This document shows positions 33,937-42,378 of a stretch of DNA of 64,000 nt, piece by piece (the first letter of the stretch is position 1; every line of letters starts with the position of its first letter). The notes under the pieces were generated by a model that was not told the origin of the DNA, did no database searches, and saw only the letters and a list, made by a program, of their open reading frames with translations. The position numbers were made by a program, and so were the translations under genes. The stretch covers positions 2,852,001-2,916,000 of the forward strand of contig OZ241842.1 of NCBI GenBank assembly GCA_965202675.1. Reading direction: 5' to 3'. This stretch comes from CATQHD01 sp965202675 (lineage in GTDB: Bacteria > Actinomycetota > Acidimicrobiia > Spongiisociales > Spongiisociaceae).

Positions 33937-34644
33937 ATGAGAATACTGATTACGGGGTCTTCCAAGGGGCTGGGCCGGGCGCTGGCGGTGGGCCTCGGCC
34001 TCGAAGGGCACGAGATGGTCGTCAACTACCGCACCGGCCGGGCGGAGGCCGAATCGGCCGTGGAGAGAATCCGCCGGGGCGGAGGCCGAGCCCACGCCGT
34101 CCGGGGCGATATAACCGTTCCCGCCGAGGTTTCGGCCATGGCCGATGCCGTCCGCGCGCAGGTCGGGGGGCTAGACGGGCTGGTCAACAATGTCGGCGAG
34201 TTCATCCTCAAGGACTTCGACGAGCTTTCGGTCGAGGATTGGGACATCCAGATCGCCTCCACCGTCTCCGCCGCCTACTACGTCTCGAAGGCCGTGCTTC
34301 CCATGCTGCGGGAGGGGGGAGGGCGGATCGTCAACATATCCGACTCCGGCGCCGATCGGCTCTCGGCCAGGCCCCGCAGCCTTCCTTATTACATCGGCAA
34401 GACCGGCGTCCTGATCCTCACCAAAACGATGGCGGTCACCGAGGCCCCGTACGGGATCACGGTCAACGCGATCCTCCCCGGAGCGCTGGAGAACTCCGAT
34501 CCGCTGCCCTCCCTGTCCCGGATGCCGGCGCGCCGGCACGGCAGGTTCGAGGACGTCCTGGCGGCGGTGCGGTTCCTGCTCGACGGCGGCGCCGACTACA
34601 TCAGCGGCTCTTTCGTCCAGGTGGGGGGAGGTTGGAACCTCTGA
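33937..34644 (+). CDS. SDR-family oxidoreductase (FabG-like)
   Basis: A 235-residue short-chain dehydrogenase with the nucleotide motif TGSSKGLGRAL (about residues 6-16), LVNNVGEF, the serine of NISDSGADR and the catalytic pair in YYIGKTG. It ends with GADYISGSFVQVGGGW as in many FabG-type proteins. Substrate unknown. The ATG lies 8 bp after comEC and the gene sits between comEC and holA, which are often neighbours in other genomes, so it looks like a local insertion. Confidence 0.88.
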   Translation: MRILITGSSKGLGRALAVGLGLEGHEMVVNYRTGRAEAESAVERIRRGGGRAHAVRGDITVPAEVSAMADAVRAQVGGLDGLVNNVGEFILKDFDELSVEDWDIQIASTVSAAYYVSKAVLPMLREGGGRIVNISDSGADRLSARPRSLPYYIGKTGVLILTKTMAVTEAPYGITVNAILPGALENSDPLPSLSRMPARRHGRFEDVLAAVRFLLDGGADYISGSFVQVGGGWNL

Positions 34645-35627
34645 AGAGCCTGGTCCATATCAGCGGGCCCCCCGCCCCCGGCCCCGGAGAGCGCCGCCAG
34701 ATGCTCGACCGGGCGGCGCAGGTATTCGAGGCCTGCGGGATTGCCCCGTCCGAGATCGTGCGGATAGACGTTCCCGGCCGCGGCCAGTCCGAAGCGCCCG
34801 ACGAGGCGGTCCGCCCGGAGGTGGCCCCGATCGTGCCGGCGATCCAGTCGGGTTCGCTGTTCGGGGGGCGCATCGGGGTGATGGTGGTGGACGCCCAGCT
34901 GCTGAGGGCGGAGGAGGCGGCGGCGGCGGCCGATCTGCTCGAACAACCCGGCGCCGAAAGTCGGCAGGTGGTGCTGGTATCCGGGGGAAGGCTGCCCGCC
35001 CCCCTCGGGGCGTTCGTCGGCAAGAACGGCGAAACGGTAAAGGTCGGGAAGCTGCGGGATCGGGATGCCTTCTCGTGGATCCGCGAGGCGGCCCGGGAGC
35101 GGGGCGTGAAGCTCCGGAGCGGAGCGGGCGAGGCCCTCGTGGAACGCTACGGGTCGGACATCGGGTCGTTGGGCCAGGCTCTGGACCAGCTGGCCTCGGT
35201 AGAAGAGGAGATAACCGGCGCCCTGGTGCGGGAACGGTTCCGCAACCAACCCGATCAGCCGGTGTGGCTTTTCACCGACGCGGTGGCCGGAGGCAGGGTG
35301 GAGGACGCCCTGCGCCGGCTGCATGACCTGCTCGTTCACAACCACCCCCTGATGCTGCTGGCGGTGGTCGAAAACGACCTGCGCAGGCGGGCCTTGGCGT
35401 CCGCCGCCCCCGACATCGGAACCTACGCCGGTTGGATCGGGGCCAAACCGGACGCCTTTCCCACCAGGAAGGGCTGGGAGGCGGGCCGCCGGGCCGACGA
35501 GGGGAATTTGACGCTGGCGCTGGATGCGGTGCGGCGGGCTGACGGGATGCTAAAGATCATGCCCGAGGAGACCCACCTGGTTACCCTGGAGCGCCTGACG
35601 GTGGCGCTCTGCTTCTGGTACCGCTGA
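34632..35627 (+). CDS. holA: DNA polymerase III delta subunit
   Basis: About 331 residues with the HolA plan: N-terminal AAA-like domain with weak P-loop remains (VHISGPPAPGPGERRQ), GSLFGGRIGVMVVDAQLL, then the C-terminal clamp-loader collar helices (LMLLAVVENDLRRRALA ... LTLALDAVRRADGMLK). Delta opens the sliding clamp in the clamp-loader complex. It follows comEC and precedes rpsT as is common. The start is uncertain: TTG 34632 is very close to its GGGGGGAGG site and CTG 34641 is better spaced. It overlaps the SDR gene end slightly. Confidence 0.85.
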   Translation: MEPLKSLVHISGPPAPGPGERRQMLDRAAQVFEACGIAPSEIVRIDVPGRGQSEAPDEAVRPEVAPIVPAIQSGSLFGGRIGVMVVDAQLLRAEEAAAAADLLEQPGAESRQVVLVSGGRLPAPLGAFVGKNGETVKVGKLRDRDAFSWIREAARERGVKLRSGAGEALVERYGSDIGSLGQALDQLASVEEEITGALVRERFRNQPDQPVWLFTDAVAGGRVEDALRRLHDLLVHNHPLMLLAVVENDLRRRALASAAPDIGTYAGWIGAKPDAFPTRKGWEAGRRADEGNLTLALDAVRRADGMLKIMPEETHLVTLERLTVALCFWYR

Positions 35628-35709
35628 CCGGCCCGAACGGAAGCCCGGCAACGACCCGGGCAACAGGCCGCGGACCGCCCTCTGCGGCAGGAGCAGGAGG
35701 GGGGAGCTG

Positions 35710-35973
35710 TTACCCGCCGGCGTCGGCCTGCCGGGCCAGGGCGCGCTTGCGGCGGGCTGCGGTGTTCTTCTTCAGCACCCCTTTGGCGGCGGCTTGGTCG
35801 ATGCGCTTCTGGGCGAGGCGGCGGGCTCCGGCGGCCGCCCCGGCGCCGCCCTGTTCCGCCGCGTCCGCCGCGTTCTTGACCCGGGTCTTCAGCTCCGACC
35901 GGACCGACTTGTTGCGGGCCGCCCGGACCTTGTTCTGGCGGTTGCGTTTTTTCTGGGATTTGGTGTGAGCCAT
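35710..35973 (-). CDS. rpsT: 30S ribosomal protein S20
   Basis: An 87-residue basic protein beginning MAHTKSQKKRNRQNKVR and rich in Lys, Arg and Ala, the S20 pattern. It binds 16S rRNA early in 30S assembly. An in-frame extension upstream to 36189 is not conserved, and the ATG at 35973 is the clear start. As in many bacteria it lies next to holA on the opposite strand. Confidence 0.95.
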   Translation of the reverse strand: MAHTKSQKKRNRQNKVRAARNKSVRSELKTRVKNAADAAEQGGAGAAAGARRLAQKRIDQAAAKGVLKKNTAARRKRALARQADAGG

Positions 35974-36138
35974 TTCTGCCCTACTCGAATAACGGTGCGG
36001 CAGGCGTCCGAAGCCTGTTTTCGACCCGCAGGCCCTGTGTATCGGTTCTCCGGGGCGGGAGGCGGCATGGTAGCAGGCGGCGGAACGGACCCAAACGGGT
36101 GAAACCGTTCCAATACATATATCATTATCATTGTTCAC

Positions 36139-37143
36139 ATGCTGGATGAACGCAAGGCGAGGATTCTGCGTATCCTGGTCGAGGAGCACATCCGCACCGG
36201 AGAGCCGGTAAGTTCACGGGCCGTTCTCGAGTCGAGCAGCCTTACGGTGTCGGCCGCCACGGTGCGCACCGAGCTGGCCGCCCTGGAGGCGGAGGGCTTC
36301 GCGTCGCAGCCGCACACATCGGCCGGGCGGATCCCCACGGCCCGCGCCTACCGCTACTACGTCGACCAGCTCCTTCGCCCCATCCATTCGCCGGACGCCT
36401 CGGCCCGGGTGGCCGAGTTCTTCTCCTCGATCCATATCGAGCTGGGCCGGCTGCTGAAAGCCACCTCCGCCCTGCTCAGCGAGATCACCCGCTACCCGTC
36501 GGTGGTGACCGGCCCCGGCCTGTCGGGCGAGGTGATACGCACGGTCAATCTGGTGCAGACCGGCGCCGATATGGTGCTGATGGTGGTGGTTACCCATGCC
36601 GGACGGGTGTCCCAATCCCTGCTGGTGCTCCCCTCGCCGGTCGATCCCCTCGACGTCGAGGACGCAGAACGGCTGCTCCGCCGCCGGGTCGGGTGTTCGA
36701 TGCAGGCGGAAGTAGACCCGGATGTCCTGACGCCGGATGAGGTTCCGAGCGGGGTCGGGTCGATCCTCTGGCAGGCCTCGGAGGCGCTGGCCGAGGCCGC
36801 CGCCGCCGACCGGGAGCTGTTCGTAGGGCCGGCCAGCTACCTGACCGACTCCTGGGGGGAGATATCGAAGGTGCGCTCGGTGTTGGAGATACTCGAGCGG
36901 GAAGCCGCCCTGCTGGAGCTGATGGCCCGTCTGCCGGAGGGCACCGAGGTGCGGATCGGACGGGAGCTGGGCATCGACTCGCCCGCCGACATCTCCCTGG
37001 TGTCTACCAGCTACGGCGGCGAGCACGGCGACCCCTCCGGGCGGATCGGGGTGTTGGGCCCCATGAGGATGGACTACGGGAAGGCGATCTCCGCGGTGGA
37101 AGAGATACGGGGCGGCCTCGACGAGAGCCTCGGGGAACGCTGA
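36139..37143 (+). CDS. hrcA: Heat-inducible transcription repressor HrcA
   Basis: A 334-residue repressor of chaperone genes that binds CIRCE operators. The N-terminal winged helix has RILRILVEEHIRTGEPVSSRAV and ATVRTELAALE..GFASQPHTSAGRIPT, and the GAF-like region follows (about 100-320). Length is normal. I see no CIRCE inverted repeat in the 165-bp gap before it, so it may act on groES/groEL genes elsewhere. It is followed by dnaJ after 62 bp. Confidence 0.95.
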   Translation: MLDERKARILRILVEEHIRTGEPVSSRAVLESSSLTVSAATVRTELAALEAEGFASQPHTSAGRIPTARAYRYYVDQLLRPIHSPDASARVAEFFSSIHIELGRLLKATSALLSEITRYPSVVTGPGLSGEVIRTVNLVQTGADMVLMVVVTHAGRVSQSLLVLPSPVDPLDVEDAERLLRRRVGCSMQAEVDPDVLTPDEVPSGVGSILWQASEALAEAAAADRELFVGPASYLTDSWGEISKVRSVLEILEREAALLELMARLPEGTEVRIGRELGIDSPADISLVSTSYGGEHGDPSGRIGVLGPMRMDYGKAISAVEEIRGGLDESLGER

Positions 37144-37205
37144 TCGATGTACGGACCCCACCCCCCTGTTGCCCGTTCACTCCGGGGCCCGGGCTGACCG
37201 GCGCC

Positions 37206-38264
37206 GTGTCCGACGACTACTACACCCTCCTCGGGGTGGACCGCGACGCCTCGCCGGGCGAGATCAAGAAGGCGTTCCGCCGCCTGGCCCGGGAAACCCA
37301 TCCCGACGCCAATCCCGGGGATCCCCTCGCCGAGGAGCGGTTCCGCAGGGCGGCGGAGGCCTACGAGGTGCTGTCCGATCCGGCCAAGAGAGACCGGTAC
37401 GACCGCGGCGACGCCTTCGACCTGGCCGGGTTGTTCCAGGGGGTGGGCATCGAAGACCTGTTCCGTTCCGTGTTCGGGGAGGGGGGTGTCTTCGGCGGCG
37501 GAGGGTGGGGCGGGTCCGAATCCCGGGGGAGGGACATCCGCGTCTCTCTGGCCCTCGATCTGGAAGAGGCGGCATTCGGGGCGGTCAAGACCGTCAGGTT
37601 CAGGGCGGCGGCGCCCTGCCAGGAGTGTTCGGGGTCGGGCGCCCGCCCGGGGACCGGCCCCATTGCGTGCGGCGGCTGCGCGGGGAGCGGCCAGGTCAGG
37701 GCGGCCCGGCGGAGCGTGTTCGGGTCCGTGATGACCCTGACCGCCTGCCGGACATGCAGAGGGACCGGGTCGTTGATCGCCGACCCGTGCGGCGGGTGCA
37801 AGGGGGCGGGGGCCGCCGAGAAGGTGAAGGAGGTGTCTGTAGAGGTGCCCCGGGGGGTGGTCGACGGGAACCGGATCCGGCTGGGGGGAGACGGCGAGGC
37901 CGGCCTGCGAGGCGCGCCCTCCGGGGACCTGTATGTTGATCTGGCCGTGAAGCCGCACGAGCATTTCACCCGCCGGGGGGACGACCTCGTATACGAGATG
38001 GAGATCGGAATCGCCGCCGCCGCCCTGGGGACCAGGGCCGAGGCGCCGCTCCTGGGCGGCGGGTCGGAACGGGTCGAGATCCCCGCCGGAACCCGGCACG
38101 GAGAGGTCATCCGCCTCCGGGGCAAGGGCGCCGGGCGGCTGGGGAGGCGGGGCCGGGGGGATCTGCTGGTGCTGGTGGGAATCGACGTGCCTTCCCGGCT
38201 CAGCCGTTCCGAACGGGACTGCCTGCGCCGCTACGCCGAGATGAGGGGCGAGGATGTCCTCTGA
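37206..38264 (+). CDS. dnaJ: Chaperone protein DnaJ
   Basis: A 352-residue type I J-protein. The J domain (1-70) has the HPD motif in ETHPDANPG, then a Gly/Phe region (GGVFGGGGWGG), four CxxCxGxG-like zinc repeats (CQECSGSG, CGGCAGSG, CRTCRGTG, CGGCKGAG at about 140-200) and the C-terminal substrate domains. It delivers clients to DnaK. The start is GTG 37206. It overlaps the phoH start by 11 bp, so phoH is probably coupled. Confidence 0.95.
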   Translation: MSDDYYTLLGVDRDASPGEIKKAFRRLARETHPDANPGDPLAEERFRRAAEAYEVLSDPAKRDRYDRGDAFDLAGLFQGVGIEDLFRSVFGEGGVFGGGGWGGSESRGRDIRVSLALDLEEAAFGAVKTVRFRAAAPCQECSGSGARPGTGPIACGGCAGSGQVRAARRSVFGSVMTLTACRTCRGTGSLIADPCGGCKGAGAAEKVKEVSVEVPRGVVDGNRIRLGGDGEAGLRGAPSGDLYVDLAVKPHEHFTRRGDDLVYEMEIGIAAAALGTRAEAPLLGGGSERVEIPAGTRHGEVIRLRGKGAGRLGRRGRGDLLVLVGIDVPSRLSRSERDCLRRYAEMRGEDVL

Positions 38265-39267
38265 AACCGCCGCCCCCCGCAGCCTCCTGCGGGTGCCCAG
38301 CACCGGGTTGATGATCGACCTGCTGGGCGACCGCGACCGCCACCTGCGGGCAGTGGAGGCCGCCTACCCCGAGGCGGTGATCGTGGCCCGGGGCAACGAG
38401 ATCATGTTCGGCGGCGAGGAAGAGGCGGCCGGACGCGCCCGCAAGGCGGTCGAGGAGCTGATGATGCTGATCCAGCAGGGCCTCGGCCTCGACGACGAAG
38501 GGGTGGGCCGGGTGATCGACATGGTGAACGAGTCGGTGGATTCGCCCAGCGGGGTGCTGGGGGACGGCGTCGGGGTGGGCCGGGGCAAGGTCATCCGGCC
38601 CAAGACGGTGGGCCAGCACAGCTACATAGAAGCGATCCGCAGCCATACCCTGGTGTTCGGCATCGGCCCGGCGGGCACCGGCAAGACCTATCTGGCGATG
38701 GCGGCGGCGGCCGAGGCCCTGACCTCCGGGACGGTGCGGCGCATCGTTCTGACCCGTCCGGCGGTGGAGGCGGGCGAGCAGCTCGGGTTCCTGCCGGGCG
38801 ACCTGGAGGCCAAGTTCAACCCCTACCTGCGCCCCCTCCAAGACGCCCTCTACGAGATGCTGGGACCCGAGGACGTGGCCGCCTATACGGAGAGGGGCGC
38901 CATCGAGATCGCCCCCCTCGCCTACATGCGGGGCCGCACCCTCAACGACGCCATCGTGGTGCTCGACGAGGCGCAGAACACCTCGCGGGCGCAGATGAAG
39001 ATGTTCCTCACCCGGCTGGGATTCAATTCCAAGATGGTGATCACGGGTGACGTCACCCAGGTCGACCTGCCCAACGACCGACCTTCGGGCCTCCGCCACG
39101 CCGAGCGGATACTGCGGGGAATCCAGGACGTGGCGGTGGTGCATCTCACAGCCGCCGACGTGGTGCGGCATCGGATCGTGGCCGCCATCGTCGAGGCCTA
39201 CGAAGCGGAGAACGTCAGCAAGAAACGGCGCGGCGGCGCCGAGCGGAGCGGAAAGGCCGGACGGTGA
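38254..39267 (+). CDS. PhoH-family ATPase
   Basis: A 337-residue P-loop protein (PhoH/YbeZ). An N-terminal KH-like region (to about 95) precedes the PhoH domain with Walker A GPAGTGKTY, GEQLGFLPGDLEAK and Walker B VVLDEAQNTS. PhoH proteins are linked to RNA processing with YbeY, which is encoded two genes downstream. The gene overlaps dnaJ at its start and pgpH by 4 bp at its end, so it is inside a tight operon. Confidence 0.94.
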   Translation: MSSETAAPRSLLRVPSTGLMIDLLGDRDRHLRAVEAAYPEAVIVARGNEIMFGGEEEAAGRARKAVEELMMLIQQGLGLDDEGVGRVIDMVNESVDSPSGVLGDGVGVGRGKVIRPKTVGQHSYIEAIRSHTLVFGIGPAGTGKTYLAMAAAAEALTSGTVRRIVLTRPAVEAGEQLGFLPGDLEAKFNPYLRPLQDALYEMLGPEDVAAYTERGAIEIAPLAYMRGRTLNDAIVVLDEAQNTSRAQMKMFLTRLGFNSKMVITGDVTQVDLPNDRPSGLRHAERILRGIQDVAVVHLTAADVVRHRIVAAIVEAYEAENVSKKRRGGAERSGKAGR

Positions 39268-41885
39268 GCCCCCAGCTCAGGCTCCTGCTGACGCTGGGCA
39301 TACTCGCGGCCGCCGTGGCCGCCTCCCTGGGCGGTCTGGCGATCGGCCGGCAGTTCACCACCGTGCGGGTGGAGGTGGGCGAGCCCTCCCCCGAGACCTT
39401 CACGGTCGAGGCCCCCTTCACCATAGAGGACGCGGCGGGGACCGAACAGGCCCGGCAGGAGGCGGCGGATGCGGTGACGCCCGTGTACGGGCGGGACCAG
39501 GGCATCGAAACCCTGGTGATCGAGAACATCCGCTCCTTCTTCGAGTCGGTCAGGGAGGCCACCGCCGTTCCGGACGCCGAGCCTCTCCCCGCGGTGACCA
39601 CCAGCACCACCGCCCCCCTTCCCTCCGCCGCCGAGCAGGACGCCGCCGTTGCCGAAACCACCGCCGCGGAGGCCGGCGCGGAACAGCAACCCGGCCCTGC
39701 CGCCGAGACGACCGCTGCTCCGGCCTCTCCCGGTGCCGAGCCGGCCGCTGCCCCCCCGGCGGTGATCCGTTCCGCCCGCATCTCCGGCCTGGTGTTCCTG
39801 GACATCGAGGGCGACGGCGTGTTGTCGGGCGCCGACCGCGGGCTGGGAGAGGTCCGCATGGTGGCCTACGACTCCGCCGGGACCCAGTTCGCGGCCCGCA
39901 CCTTTGCCGATGGGCGGTACGAGTTCACGGGTCTGGCCGCCGGCCCGGCCTCCGTCCTGGTCGACACCGCCACGGTTCCGGACCGCCTCACCGCCTCCGA
40001 GCAGAGCCTGCTGCGGCAGGCGGAGCTGTTCGAGGACCGCGAAACGCAGCTGGAGGCCCTGCCGATGACGCCGGTGGTGGCGCCGCGCGACAACCAGCTG
40101 GCCATTCTCCGGGCGGGCGGATACCTGCTTTCCGACGGCACCGTCTCCCTGCTGGTCCAGATCGCCACCGAGGACGTGTACCGGGAGATACTGGGAGGGC
40201 AGTCCTGGCTGGCGGAGATCGAGCGCGAGGTGGTGCTGCTGATCACCGAGGCCCTCGACGAGAACGGCGGCATCCTCGGCGAGGAGCTGCTCGATGTCAA
40301 GCGCACCTACCGGTCGCGGCCCCGGTTCGTCCAGCTGCCGGAAGCGGATCCGGCCGTATGGCAGCTGGTGTCCACGATGGTCACCGAGGTGGCCACCGAA
40401 TTCCTGGTGGCCAACAAGTCCGTGGACCAGGTGGCCACCCGGATTCTGCGGGACGAGGCGGCGGCGGCGGTCACGCCCCTCACCATCGAGTACGGGGCGG
40501 GTGACACCATCGTCGAGCAGGGCGGGGAGGTAACCAGCGAGATACACAGGGCCCTGTCGGCGGCGGGCGTGCTGGGGCTGGCCGCCCCCCGCTACCTGGC
40601 GCTGGCCGGCTCGGTGCTGCTGCTGGTGGGGCTGCTGGCCCTGTATCTGCACCGCTTCCATAATTCGGTGTGGTCCTCGGTGCGGCAGATGGCGCTGTTC
40701 GGGCTGCTGGTAACCCTGTCGGCGGCGGCGGCCCGGGGGGCGGCGGTGTTCGTGGACGTCAACCAGGGGATCGGCTATCTGGTGCCGGCCGCGGCCTTCG
40801 GCCTCATGACCGCCATTCTCTTCGACGCCCGCATGTCGATGCTAATGGCGGTGGCGGTCGGCTCGATGACCGCCCTCGCCGCCGCCGACCCGGGCTACAC
40901 GCTGTTCGCCGCCCTGTCGACCCTGGCGCCGGTTCCGTTCGTGTCGTCCATCTCCGCCCGCCGGGATCTGCGGCGCGCCGCCGGATACATAATCCTCCTG
41001 TCGGGGGGGCTGGCCGCGGTGATCGCCTGGTTCTTCCATGCGGAGCTGCCGGTCTACCAGGCCGCCGCCTTCGCCATGGCCAACGGCCTGCTGTCCTGGC
41101 TGATCGGCAGCTCTCTGCTCTCGGTCCTGGAGATCATGTTCGATATAACGACCTCGCTGCGGTTGTTGGACCTGACCGACCGCAACCACCCCGCCCTCCG
41201 GCTGCTCGAGCAGAAGGCGATCGGATCCTTCAACCACTCTCTGATGGTGGGTACCCTGGCCGACCGGGCGGCGCGGGCGGTGGACGCCAACCCGCTGCTG
41301 GCCCGGGCCGCCGCCTACTACCACGACCTGGGCAAGACCGAGAACCCGCAGTTCTTCATCGAGAACCAGTTCGGCATCCGCAACCCGCACGACCACATCC
41401 CTCCGGAGCGCTCCGCGGAGATACTCCGCCGCCACGTGGCGGACGGCCTCACCCTGGCGCGCCGGTTCCGGATCCCGGGGGAGGTGGCCGAGACGGTGAT
41501 CACCCATCACGGAGACGGGGTGATGCACTTCTTCTACAACAAGGCGCAGAAGCTCTACGGCGCCGACGAGGTGGACATAGAGGACTACCGGCACAAGGGG
41601 CGCAAACCGGTGCGCAAGGAGATGGCCATCGTGATGATGGCCGATTCGGTGGAGGGCGCCTGCCGGGCGGTGTTCCAGACCGAGACGCCGACCCCCGAGC
41701 GCATCGAGCAGCTGGTGGAGCGGGTGGTGGGGGAGAAGGTTTCCGACGGCCAGCTGTCCCTTTCGGAGCTGACCCTCGGGGACCTCACCAAGGCCAAGAA
41801 GGCCATGGTCGACGCCCTGATCGGGTACTTCCACAACCGCATCCCGTACCCCGACTTCCCATCCGCCGCCGAAGACTCCCCATAG
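39264..41885 (+). CDS. pgpH: PgpH-type 7TM-HD phosphohydrolase with an inserted SdrD_B-like domain
   Basis: An 873-residue protein of the YqfF/PgpH family, which degrades cyclic di-AMP in characterised members. An N-terminal span (about 5-25) is followed by an extracytoplasmic 7TMR-HDED region, then seven clustered spans (about 440-640) and a cytoplasmic HD domain with H687-D688 in YYHDLGKTENP, NPHDHIPPERS and ITHHGDG. Unusually, residues about 115-172 are a Thr/Ala/Pro linker and 173-235 resemble an SdrD/Cna B-type beta domain (SGLVFLDIEGDGVL...DRGLGEVRM...DGRYEFTGLAAG), inserted in the outside part. It overlaps phoH by 4 bp. Confidence 0.9.
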   Translation: MSPQLRLLLTLGILAAAVAASLGGLAIGRQFTTVRVEVGEPSPETFTVEAPFTIEDAAGTEQARQEAADAVTPVYGRDQGIETLVIENIRSFFESVREATAVPDAEPLPAVTTSTTAPLPSAAEQDAAVAETTAAEAGAEQQPGPAAETTAAPASPGAEPAAAPPAVIRSARISGLVFLDIEGDGVLSGADRGLGEVRMVAYDSAGTQFAARTFADGRYEFTGLAAGPASVLVDTATVPDRLTASEQSLLRQAELFEDRETQLEALPMTPVVAPRDNQLAILRAGGYLLSDGTVSLLVQIATEDVYREILGGQSWLAEIEREVVLLITEALDENGGILGEELLDVKRTYRSRPRFVQLPEADPAVWQLVSTMVTEVATEFLVANKSVDQVATRILRDEAAAAVTPLTIEYGAGDTIVEQGGEVTSEIHRALSAAGVLGLAAPRYLALAGSVLLLVGLLALYLHRFHNSVWSSVRQMALFGLLVTLSAAAARGAAVFVDVNQGIGYLVPAAAFGLMTAILFDARMSMLMAVAVGSMTALAAADPGYTLFAALSTLAPVPFVSSISARRDLRRAAGYIILLSGGLAAVIAWFFHAELPVYQAAAFAMANGLLSWLIGSSLLSVLEIMFDITTSLRLLDLTDRNHPALRLLEQKAIGSFNHSLMVGTLADRAARAVDANPLLARAAAYYHDLGKTENPQFFIENQFGIRNPHDHIPPERSAEILRRHVADGLTLARRFRIPGEVAETVITHHGDGVMHFFYNKAQKLYGADEVDIEDYRHKGRKPVRKEMAIVMMADSVEGACRAVFQTETPTPERIEQLVERVVGEKVSDGQLSLSELTLGDLTKAKKAMVDALIGYFHNRIPYPDFPSAAEDSP

Positions 41886-41913
41886 GCGGGCGTTCGGGTA
41901 GCCTGGGGCCGGC

Positions 41914-42378
41914 GTGGACATATACCTGGCTGACGAGCAGGACGTTCCCTTATCGACCGGGCCGCTCCGGCGGCTGGTCCGTCTGGTGCTGGAGTCCGAA
42001 GGCCTCCCGCCGGAGACCGAGGTGGGGGTGGTTTTCGTGACCGACGAGGTAATGACCGAATACAACCGGCGCTTCCTCGGCGGGGAGGGGCCCACCGACG
42101 TGCTCGCCCTGCCCCTGAATCCGCCGGACGCCGGCCACCCCGCCCCCGCATCCGGCGCGGGCGCCCCCTACGGCTTGGGGGACGTTTTCGTGGCCCCCCG
42201 TTATGTCCGCCGCCAGGCCCGGGAGCTGGGCGTCCGCCCGGAGGACGAGCTGTCCCTGATGGTCGCCCACGGTGTGCTGCACCTGGTCGGGTACGACCAC
42301 GGGACCGAAGCCGAGGCGGAGGCGATGGAAGCCAGGGAGCGGGACCTGCTCGCCCTGGTGGGCGTGGAGCGCCGATGA
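41914..42378 (+). CDS. ybeY: Endoribonuclease YbeY
   Basis: A 154-residue metalloprotein required for 16S rRNA maturation and quality control. The zinc site is H-G-V-L-H-L-V-G-Y-D-H (three histidines) near residue 118. TDVLALPLNPP replaces the usual TDVLSFP. The start is GTG 41914, 28 bp after pgpH, and the stop overlaps the next gene by 4 bp. Confidence 0.94.
   Translation: MDIYLADEQDVPLSTGPLRRLVRLVLESEGLPPETEVGVVFVTDEVMTEYNRRFLGGEGPTDVLALPLNPPDAGHPAPASGAGAPYGLGDVFVAPRYVRRQARELGVRPEDELSLMVAHGVLHLVGYDHGTEAEAEAMEARERDLLALVGVERR

Noticed and set aside
35974..36138. CIRCE operator upstream of hrcA
   Set aside because: No TTAGCACTC-N9-GAGTGCTAA-like inverted repeat is present in the gap.
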